From positions 1-47,583 of the forward strand of contig JAHOYU010000121.1 in NCBI GenBank assembly GCA_019038625.1: 47,583 bases of DNA. Reading direction: 5' to 3'. The notes beneath the pieces are model-generated. The model ran no database searches, was not told where the DNA came from, and saw only the letters and a list, made by a program, of their open reading frames with translations. Numbering within the stretch: position 1 is the stretch's first letter; each line of letters starts with the position of its first letter. The translations under genes were made by a program, and so were the position numbers. The DNA comes from Candidatus Latescibacterota bacterium. GTDB taxonomy: Bacteria; Krumholzibacteriota; Krumholzibacteriia; Krumholzibacteriales; Krumholzibacteriaceae. Shown here piece by piece: positions 9,234-16,224 of the stretch.

Positions 9234-10196
9234 CTAATCTATTTTGTCCTGGATTTCAATATCATCACCGGGAAAATCGTTCTTACCCGAATTCTCTCCA
9301 GGCCTGTGCGGGTCGACATGCACGAGGATCTTTTCAACCTTCGGGTATTGAGAAGTGATCCGGGCAACGACGTTGTCGATGATGAGATGTGAACGGCTGA
9401 CAGTCATTTCCGGATCTACCTCGATATGAATCTCCATCCTTATCTTGTCAGCGTAATATCTTGCCATGACATCATGGCACTCCTCGACACCTTCCACGGC
9501 GGAAGTGGTTTCGACCACTCCGTCGATGAATTCCCTCGATGGTGAGGTGTCGACGATCTTCCTGACGCTGCCTTTCAAAATGTCGAAGGCTACTTTTGCA
9601 ATGAAGAACGATACGAGAAGAGCCGCGAAAGAATCAAGTATGGCAAATTTTGGCACGTAGACAGCCAGGGAGATACCCACGAGAGTCACGATGGATGAAA
9701 GTGCGTCGGATCGGTGATGCCATGCATTGGCAATCATCGTTTCGCTACCTATCTTCCGGCCCGTTCTGATGGTCGCCTGATAGAGGATCTCCTTGGAGAT
9801 GACAGAGAGCGCGGCGATGATGATTGTGAATCCACCGGGGATGTTCGTTTCATGGCGATATATCGATATGGTCGCTCCATATCCGATTTTGTAAGCGGCG
9901 AAAAGAAGAAGAAGCCCGACACCGATCGAGGTAAGTGTCTCGATCTTTCCATGGCCGTAGGGATGGGACTCGTCTTTTTCCTTTCCGAAGAAGTGAAGTC
10001 CGATAAGCACTACTATGTCGGAAATAAAATCTGATATCGAATGGACGCCGTCGGCGAGGAGCGCTCGACTTCGACCGATAGTTCCTCCGCCGAGCTTCAG
10101 GATGATGAGTGCCGCGTTCACACCCATCCCGTACCAGGTGATCTTCCTTGCTTCACCCAGGTCGTGGCTGTGATTATTATGGGACTGTCCGCTCAT
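9234..10196 (-). CDS. Cation diffusion facilitator (CDF) metal exporter
   Basis: A 320-residue CDF transporter, which exports Zn2+, Fe2+ or Mn2+ from the cytoplasm in exchange for protons. A His-rich N-terminus (HNNHSH) is followed by six helices. Helix 2 carries LLADGVHSISDF, the cytoplasmic loop has HPYGHGKIE, and helix 5 has the HxxxD metal site in NAWHHRSDALSS. A C-terminal ferredoxin-like cytoplasmic domain (VEECHDVMARYYADKI, MEIHIEVDP) is complete, with an extra acidic tail. Its ATG begins one base after the stop of the protease gene (TAA-T-ATG), so translation is probably coupled. Metal specificity cannot be read from the sequence. Confidence 0.9.
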   Translation of the reverse strand: MSGQSHNNHSHDLGEARKITWYGMGVNAALIILKLGGGTIGRSRALLADGVHSISDFISDIVVLIGLHFFGKEKDESHPYGHGKIETLTSIGVGLLLLFAAYKIGYGATISIYRHETNIPGGFTIIIAALSVISKEILYQATIRTGRKIGSETMIANAWHHRSDALSSIVTLVGISLAVYVPKFAILDSFAALLVSFFIAKVAFDILKGSVRKIVDTSPSREFIDGVVETTSAVEGVEECHDVMARYYADKIRMEIHIEVDPEMTVSRSHLIIDNVVARITSQYPKVEKILVHVDPHRPGENSGKNDFPGDDIEIQDKID

Positions 10197-10197
10197 A

Positions 10198-13100
10198 TTA
10201 TCTCAGATAGATGATCTTCCTCGTCTGCCTGAATTTACCAGCCTTTATCCTGCAAAAGTACACGCCGGAGGTGACAGGCCTGCCGGCATCGTCCTTTCCG
10301 TTCCATGTAACGATGTGTCTGCCGGGAGCGCGATCCCTGTTTTCGAGCGTGCGGATCTGTCTTCCTGCCGTATCGAAGATCCGCATTTCCACAGCGCATT
10401 TCTCGGCGACTGTATATGCGAGCGTCGTATGTCCGTTGAACGGGTTCGGATAGTTCTGTTCGAGCGAGGTTGCCAATACCGGGATATCCGGCTGATCTTC
10501 GTCGTCCTCGACATCGGTCAGATCCTTGACGCTGAATAAGTCGTTACTCGAGTCTTCACCTTCGTTCAGCGCCGCGTCGTAAGCAACGATCTTTATAAGG
10601 CAGGAATCAGAGGTCGCCACCGGGGCTATCCACATAAAGGTCGAATCGTTCGCCTCTCCACCGGATAACAGAGAATAATCGGTGCCGGCGTTTACCGAGA
10701 ACCAGATACTCAGCGAATCTATACCGACATTGTCAGTCGCGATCCATGAGACGTACACGGTATCGCCTGTTTCGATGAATTCTCCGCCGTTCGGATAGAC
10801 GACGGTCACCTCGGGAGAGATACCGTCGGCGCCGATACAGGCCCCTGCCTGGTTCGAAAAACCACCAGAGTAACCGGAGCTGTTGACTGCCGCTACGCGG
10901 AAGAAGTGACAGCCGGAGTAAGGCATGTATATATAAGACTCTGTCGTCGGGTTCGGTAAGTAGCTGCAGGAATCTGCCGGGAGGAATCCATCATGCCACG
11001 AAGCGTATATCACGTACTGGTCAAATTCTGAAGTACATGCATCCCAGTCCAGCCTGATAGAATCGGGCGTTGTGGTTGATGGGATCACGGTAGCCGTCAG
11101 CCCCGTGATGTAGTCCGGAGCGGTGAAATGTGCCGTTGCGCCGCCGAAGGCTCCCTGGTCGGCTCGCGAACCGTCCGGGTCCGCAGGTCCGGTCGGGTCT
11201 CCCGTGTCGATCGCTCCTGAATGCATGCCAGGATGGTAGTCCAAAGTCACCGCGTCGGCATAATGCGGGGCACGGCTGCTATTGGTCGAGTCCGGAGTTA
11301 CGATCAGGTACTCGGCAGGTGTGTTCCCGTAAACATTATTATATGAAAAACTGATGTTATCGAGGCTGCTTGCCTGGAATCCGTATCCCTGTCCGAATGT
11401 CACGAGGTTGTTGATAAATTCTGTAGCTTCCATCGAATTGAGGAACACATTCCCGCCGGCGAATGTCGCCGAGTTGTCGTCGACCGTGTTGTTAACGATA
11501 CTGCCCCAGCAACTGTCCGCGTAGATGCCGCCGCCGATAGAGCTCGATTCGTTGAGTGCTATGATCGTGTTCTGGATATCCAGATGCCCCCACCTGACAA
11601 AGAGTCCGCCGGCCTGGCTTGTCGAAATGTTTTCGACTATCACACCGTGCGCGATGTCCAGTCCCGATCGTTCCGTGTATATCCCGGCGCCGCCGAAAGA
11701 TGCCGTGTTTGCGGAGACCGTGTCTCCTGACATTACGATCGTGCTGAACCTGCCGTAGATCCCTCCGCCGGACCTGAAGCCGGTATTGGTCCCGATCATA
11801 TTGTCGGAAAGGGTAGCGGTCGAATAGAGAACATAGATCCCCCCACCGTCCTTTGTGCCTGTATATTCGGCGTGACAGGTAGAGCCGGTGATCGTGTTTC
11901 CAGTGATCGTGGCGGTAACGTCGTAGAGGTAGATGCCTCCGCCACACTGTGCGCGGTTGTCCTCGATGATGTTGTTTTCTATGGTCACCGTTCCATCGTG
12001 GCAGGCTATTGCTCCTCCGCCACTGAATGCGGACACGCTCGTGTAGCCACAGTTCCGGATTATGTTATTCCTGATAACGGGAGAGGCCCTGTAGGAGAAT
12101 ATCCCTCCGCCGTAAGCTCCAGTTTCCGGCAGCTGAGCCGAGCGCCCTGTGCCGTTTATGAGGATGAATCCGTCGACTCCGCAGTTGACGAACAGGGTGT
12201 TCATGAACGAGATGGGAGAACCTACAGATGAGATCGTAGTAGAGTTTGTCTCCGGGTCCCTGACGGAATAATCGGAATCCCATCCTCCGAGAAGCCATAG
12301 AGGTGTCGTTACCGTCACTCCGGCAGTGTAGGTATGATTGCCCTCTACCATGATCGTGTCGCCCGGGTCCGCCACATCGGCTGCTACCTGTATAGAGGTG
12401 GCGGCCCATCTGGGAAGAGTGTATGGATAGACATTTCCGCCAGTCGGAGAGACGTATCTGTATGGAGGGCCGATAATTCTGAAGTCGGCGTCACTGAAGT
12501 CGTAGCCGCCTGTGGTATTCTCGTAGTAGGCGATCACCTTTATCCTGGCGGTCGTTACTGGAAGCTCGGGAACCGTCCAGAGGTAATTCTCGGAAGTTCC
12601 GGAAAGTCCATTTACGATTATGGAGTCGTAGCTCATGCCGCTGTTCAGGCTGAGAAGGACCGATATGGAATCTGGAGTCTGCCGGGATATCGACCATGTA
12701 ATATCGAATTCTTCACCGATCGAAAGCTCTTCTCCACCATCGGGTGTGTCGACGTGGACCAGGACAGTGCTTTCATGATAGTCGATGTAGTAAGGAAAAA
12801 CACCGATGCTGCAGACATTGTACTGGATGTACCCGATGCCGTCGTAGCCCCAGCCCTCGCCCCAGCTGTTTTTCATTATCCAGGCGCCATCGCCGCCACA
12901 GGCGCTGTCATCCCAGCCTATGAGAAGCACTCCGTGGTTGGGACCGTCAGGATAATCCGCGCTGTAGCAACCTGAGATATAGTTGCTGAGATTGTCGTGG
13001 GCGAACATCCCGCAGGCGACCGGGCCGTAATCGTAGATCGCCTGTTTGATCTGGTCCACGGTCGGACTTACCGAGTAGTAGCCGTCTATCGTTGCCAGGA

Positions 13101-13692
13101 CCTCGCAGGAATACATATCGCAAGTTACGCCGTCTCTCGCCTCGTAAGGCATGCATGATTCATCGACCGCGCCGTAGTTGTAAAAGACATCGTAGGCTGT
13201 TGAGAGAAATCCCCCGTTACATCCCTGATCGGCGCCGTTACAAGCCATGATGGCCTGTTCCGACAGGTCCAGAAGGCGCTGGTCGTAGATCAGGGCAAAT
13301 GATTCAAGCTGCCCGATCGTCGCGAAAGCCCAGCAGGAACCGCAGCTTCCCTGGTTCTTGGCAGGCGACACGCCGTTCAGCCCGCGCCAGTCGTACGATT
13401 CAGGTAAAGCAGCGCTGACAGTCAGCTCGACCCTTGGGAGACTCGACCATTCCGCATCGGACATGGGGCGAAGCCCCATCATCGCACGTCTTTCATCGTA
13501 AGAAAGGCTGCCGATCCCGGTTTTTCCCGCAGTCCAGTGCTGGCCTTTCTCGGCTATCTCTTTGTTGATCCGGGCAATCCTGTCTTCCTGGCTTTCCTCC
13601 CTGACCTCGCCGACAACACTCGTCGAGAGAAGGGTCAAGGCGGCCAGGGCAAGAATTATTATCTTCCGTGAGTCAACTGGCGAATTTTTCAT
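10198..13692 (-). CDS. Secreted papain-like (C1) protease with beta-helix and FlgD-like C-terminal domain
   Basis: A 1164-residue exported protein. Residues 1-28 are a signal peptide. A short propeptide-like segment leads to a C1 peptidase domain (about 95-305) with the full catalytic set: Gln114 and Cys120 in KNQGSCGSCWAF, His253 in NHGVLLIGW and Asn275 in KNSWGEGWG. Next come an Ig-like segment, then a long right-handed beta-helix region full of GGGIY and NTITGS-type turns (about 420-800), two Fn3/Ig-like segments, and a C-terminal domain with QNYPNPFNGHTT ending in GVYFCRIKAGKFRQ. That last domain is the FlgD-like/sorting type common in FCB secreted proteins. GGAG lies about 11 bases before the ATG. 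It is the first gene of a minus-strand run with the CDF gene. A surface or secreted protease is likely; the substrate is unknown. Confidence 0.92.
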   Translation of the reverse strand: MKNSPVDSRKIIILALAALTLLSTSVVGEVREESQEDRIARINKEIAEKGQHWTAGKTGIGSLSYDERRAMMGLRPMSDAEWSSLPRVELTVSAALPESYDWRGLNGVSPAKNQGSCGSCWAFATIGQLESFALIYDQRLLDLSEQAIMACNGADQGCNGGFLSTAYDVFYNYGAVDESCMPYEARDGVTCDMYSCEVLATIDGYYSVSPTVDQIKQAIYDYGPVACGMFAHDNLSNYISGCYSADYPDGPNHGVLLIGWDDSACGGDGAWIMKNSWGEGWGYDGIGYIQYNVCSIGVFPYYIDYHESTVLVHVDTPDGGEELSIGEEFDITWSISRQTPDSISVLLSLNSGMSYDSIIVNGLSGTSENYLWTVPELPVTTARIKVIAYYENTTGGYDFSDADFRIIGPPYRYVSPTGGNVYPYTLPRWAATSIQVAADVADPGDTIMVEGNHTYTAGVTVTTPLWLLGGWDSDYSVRDPETNSTTISSVGSPISFMNTLFVNCGVDGFILINGTGRSAQLPETGAYGGGIFSYRASPVIRNNIIRNCGYTSVSAFSGGGAIACHDGTVTIENNIIEDNRAQCGGGIYLYDVTATITGNTITGSTCHAEYTGTKDGGGIYVLYSTATLSDNMIGTNTGFRSGGGIYGRFSTIVMSGDTVSANTASFGGAGIYTERSGLDIAHGVIVENISTSQAGGLFVRWGHLDIQNTIIALNESSSIGGGIYADSCWGSIVNNTVDDNSATFAGGNVFLNSMEATEFINNLVTFGQGYGFQASSLDNISFSYNNVYGNTPAEYLIVTPDSTNSSRAPHYADAVTLDYHPGMHSGAIDTGDPTGPADPDGSRADQGAFGGATAHFTAPDYITGLTATVIPSTTTPDSIRLDWDACTSEFDQYVIYASWHDGFLPADSCSYLPNPTTESYIYMPYSGCHFFRVAAVNSSGYSGGFSNQAGACIGADGISPEVTVVYPNGGEFIETGDTVYVSWIATDNVGIDSLSIWFSVNAGTDYSLLSGGEANDSTFMWIAPVATSDSCLIKIVAYDAALNEGEDSSNDLFSVKDLTDVEDDEDQPDIPVLATSLEQNYPNPFNGHTTLAYTVAEKCAVEMRIFDTAGRQIRTLENRDRAPGRHIVTWNGKDDAGRPVTSGVYFCRIKAGKFRQTRKIIYLR

Positions 13693-13992
13693 TGTATGAG
13701 TATCTCCTCAGGTGTTGCTCCTCCCACTTCTTCCAGGAGGAATTATGAGCAAAAGTCAAGCCATCGTCAGTGGATCATGCTGGCTCACTTCAGTATCAAA
13801 AATAGGGAAAGACGCGAAGACTGACAAGCCATTTCGGAGTCCGATCGGCCTGACCTGCGATGAAAGTACTTGAAAACCGGATAATTGAATTATAAGTTGG
13901 AATAACAGGGGGCAATATCGGTTCCATGGATCGGCTCGGAGATGTAAGCTCCGGGCTGAAAAAGAGACCTGAAACATGAACGGAGGATGGAA
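13693..13992. other. Divergent intergenic region
   Basis: Three hundred bases between the minus-strand protease gene and the NifU-domain gene. It must hold promoters for both, but I find no convincing -35/-10 pair. The only other structure is a short open frame with a strong ribosome site (next entry). Confidence 0.5.
13745..13873 (+). CDS. Possible 42-residue small protein
   Basis: ATG at 13745 is preceded by a perfect AGGAGG (13735-13740) at a spacing of four bases, and the frame runs 42 codons to TGA. The product (start MSKSQAIVSGSCW) has no signal, helix or motif I recognise. The ribosome site is the only support; the box could be chance in a G-rich stretch. Confidence 0.2.
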   Translation: MSKSQAIVSGSCWLTSVSKIGKDAKTDKPFRSPIGLTCDEST

Positions 13993-14316
13993 ATGCTGGA
14001 TATCGAAAAGGTAAAGGAAGTACTTGAGGAAGTAAGGCCTAATCTCCAGGCTGACGGTGGCGACATCGAATTGGTCGGTCTTGAGGGAGGCGTTGTAAAG
14101 GTAAGATTGAAGGGTAGTTGCGCGGGATGCCCGATGTCCCAGATGACTCTTACATTCGGCGTCGAAAAGGTCCTCAAGGAGAGGATCCCCGAGGTCGAGA
14201 GAGTGGAAGCGGTGCCGTTCTGGTATCTGCCCTTTTATGATTCGAACCACCTGGAGGGGGGGAGTGATGCTTCCCTCCTCTTTTTTGTCATATTTCTTGC
14301 AGAAAATGCTTCCTGA
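13993..14316 (+). CDS. NifU C-terminal-domain protein (iron-sulfur scaffold type) with odd 3' end
   Basis: The first ~74 residues are a complete NifU C-terminal domain, which holds or passes on a [4Fe-4S] cluster via a CxxC pair: GSCAGCPMSQMTLTF gives Cys43 and Cys46. I choose ATG 13993 because GGAGG (13982-13986) lies six bases upstream; the ATG at 13987 touches that box. Stand-alone members usually end near the VEAV at residue 74. Here the frame runs 33 residues further, and those residues look random. A strong hairpin terminator (14254-14286) lies inside the frame, 30 bases before the stop at 14314. Either the real gene ends earlier through a shift or sequence error (the -1 frame stops at 14240), or the mRNA has no stop codon. 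Confidence 0.8.
   Translation: MLDIEKVKEVLEEVRPNLQADGGDIELVGLEGGVVKVRLKGSCAGCPMSQMTLTFGVEKVLKERIPEVERVEAVPFWYLPFYDSNHLEGGSDASLLFFVIFLAENAS
14254..14286 (+). terminator. Rho-independent terminator inside the NifU-domain frame
   Basis: An 11-base-pair stem (14254-14264 with 14270-14280, two G-T wobbles), a five-base loop TGATG and a run of six T at 14281-14286. It is one of the best hairpins in the window. It precedes the annotated stop codon of the NifU-domain frame. Confidence 0.8.
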
Positions 14317-14352
14317 ACCTGGACTTTGAGTCTTTCAGCGTTGAAGGAGTGC

Positions 14353-14862
14353 ATGTTGCGATATTTACGCGAACTGATATACGGTATTGCAACGTGGCGA
14401 AGGAGCGGTAAAAGAACGTTCTGGCGCCGACTGGGGATTGCCGGCTTTACTCTTCTGGAGCTTTTCATCGTAGTGGAGATCATCGGCTTTCTTACGACCA
14501 TAGTCGTCTCGAATTATTTCCGGTCCAAGAAGGCAGCAGAAGTAGCAGTCACCCTGGCAAATATAAAGAATATACAGATAGCCCTGACGTCATATATGGC
14601 AGTGGAGGGGGACTATCCCGCGACGCTTAACACGGTATGGTTGCAGTTCTACGGTGGCAGAGTCATCGAGGATCTCGATTATATCGGAGGGACCACAGCC
14701 GCAAACCAGGGGGGATGGTCCTTTAATCCGAGTAACAGCGTGGACATCAAGTTCAATGGGCCGACGGTAATGGATTATGCGGTCAGAAGCAAAGAGAACC
14801 TGCTTCCATACGCACTCTACATATACGGTGACGCGGCGACCTCCGCGAAGATCGTCCAGTAG
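14353..14862 (+). CDS. Type IV prepilin-like protein (orphan)
   Basis: About 169 residues with a class III prepilin signal. A basic 31-residue leader ends in Gly31, then FTLLELFIVVEIIGFL follows with the conserved Glu at +5 (Glu36), and a long hydrophobic helix runs into a pilin-like globular part (KNIQIALTSYMAVEGDYPATL). A prepilin peptidase would cut after Gly31 and methylate Phe32. The ATG at 14353 has AAGGAG at a spacing of three; a more upstream in-frame TTG at 14326 lacks a ribosome site. The leader is longer than usual. No other pilus or type II secretion genes are near, so whether it is a minor pilin, pseudopilin or DNA-uptake protein is open. Confidence 0.82.
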   Translation: MLRYLRELIYGIATWRRSGKRTFWRRLGIAGFTLLELFIVVEIIGFLTTIVVSNYFRSKKAAEVAVTLANIKNIQIALTSYMAVEGDYPATLNTVWLQFYGGRVIEDLDYIGGTTAANQGGWSFNPSNSVDIKFNGPTVMDYAVRSKENLLPYALYIYGDAATSAKIVQ

Positions 14863-15018
14863 AGATCCGTGGCTCCGTGTGTCTTCCCGTTGCGCATGAG
14901 TCCGGGAGACAGGCGAGCTTTCGTCGCGGCAGAGAATAACACCAAATAATCAGCTGAAATATTGCACCTCCTGTATTACTATCTCATCAGATAAACCATA
15001 ATTGCAGGGGGCGTTCTC

Positions 15019-16116
15019 ATGTTTGAGGAAAAGACACCCGTCTTTGACGGGCATTGCGATACGGCGACGAAATTGATGGCTGACGACACCATTGACCTGG
15101 GAAAAGAGCTGGAAAAAGGCCATGTCGATATTCCAAGGATGATAGAAGGCGGGGTCGGAGCACAGGTATTCGCCTGTTGGGTCGATCCCGATATCCCCGC
15201 CGAAAAATGGAATATCACAACGATAAAGATGATAAAGAGACTTCGTGCGGCTGTAGAAGCGAACAGCGACAGCATCGGGACAGCCCTTTCCGGACTCGAG
15301 ATCGAAGAGCTTATCGGGGAGGGAAGGATCGCCGCGGTAACAGGTGTGGAGGGGGGGCACGCGATCGGCTCTGAAATGAAGGCACTGCAGAGCCTGTATT
15401 CTGAAGGGGTCAGATGTATGACGCTGACCTGGAACAACCATAACGAGATCGCCGATGCCTGTGATGGAGAGCCCCGTCACGGTGGCCTGAGTGATTTCGG
15501 GCGGGAGGTTACAGGCGAGATGGACTCGATGGGGATGGTCATCGATCTTTCACACTCTTCTGACCGTACTTTCTTTGATGTGCTGGAAACGAGCGCCAAC
15601 CCGGTACTCGTCTCCCATTCATGTATGAGGGCGATATGCGATCATCCGAGAAACATGACCGACGATATGTTGCGGGCTCTCGCCGGGAATGGTGGCGTCG
15701 TGGGGATCAACTTCTTTCCCGGTTTTCTCGAGACTGAATGCAGCAGGGAGACATTCGCCCTGTGGGACGAGTACAAAAGGGAACGCAGCGTTCTGGCAGT
15801 GAAGTACGAGGGGGATGTCATCAGGGCTGATAAGGAACTTCAGATTAAATACATGCCTGAAATAAATGCGATAGAGGTGCCCGGTGTGGATGTGGTCGTC
15901 GACCATATCGAGCACGCGATAGAGCTGGCAGGGGTCGGCCACGTGGGGATAGGGTCCGATTACGATGGTACGCCGATGATGCCTCAGGGCCTCGAAGATA
16001 TTTCGAAGATGCAGTCGATAGCCCGGGTGATGCGTACCCGTGGGTATTCTGCTGGAGAGACGGAAAAGGTGATGAGTGGCAACCTGCTCACCCTGTTCAA
16101 GAGTGTGTGTACCTGA
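15019..16116 (+). CDS. Membrane dipeptidase family (peptidase M19)
   Basis: A 365-residue amidohydrolase-fold dipeptidase, which cleaves dipeptides (often with D-residues at the second position) with two zinc ions. The ligands are visible: His12 and Asp14 in DGHCDT, Glu111 in GVEGGH, His179 in DLSHSS and His200 in VSHSCM, plus the late Asp in VGIGSDYDGT. Length is typical. No signal peptide is visible, so it is probably cytoplasmic in spite of the family name. A G-rich box lies upstream of the ATG. The gene stands alone and ends in a strong terminator at 16165. Family is secure, natural substrate unknown. Confidence 0.92.
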   Translation: MFEEKTPVFDGHCDTATKLMADDTIDLGKELEKGHVDIPRMIEGGVGAQVFACWVDPDIPAEKWNITTIKMIKRLRAAVEANSDSIGTALSGLEIEELIGEGRIAAVTGVEGGHAIGSEMKALQSLYSEGVRCMTLTWNNHNEIADACDGEPRHGGLSDFGREVTGEMDSMGMVIDLSHSSDRTFFDVLETSANPVLVSHSCMRAICDHPRNMTDDMLRALAGNGGVVGINFFPGFLETECSRETFALWDEYKRERSVLAVKYEGDVIRADKELQIKYMPEINAIEVPGVDVVVDHIEHAIELAGVGHVGIGSDYDGTPMMPQGLEDISKMQSIARVMRTRGYSAGETEKVMSGNLLTLFKSVCT

Positions 16117-16164
16117 TCATCAGCCAGGGGTCAAAGTGGGCAGAGAGGGTTATCGAAATATTGA

Positions 16165-16193
16165 AGGGGCCGGAAACGATTCCGGCCCCTTTT
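16165..16193 (+). terminator. Rho-independent terminator after the dipeptidase gene
   Basis: A perfect 11-base-pair stem (16165-16175 with 16180-16190), loop ACGA and a short T run (16190-16193). On the minus strand the T run is poor (CTTCAATATTT), so it serves mainly the plus-strand gene, though it may also help end the opposing transketolase transcript. Confidence 0.8.
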
Positions 16194-16224
16194 GCTGTCT
16201 ATCGGTTGATGGCTGCTTCTTTTA

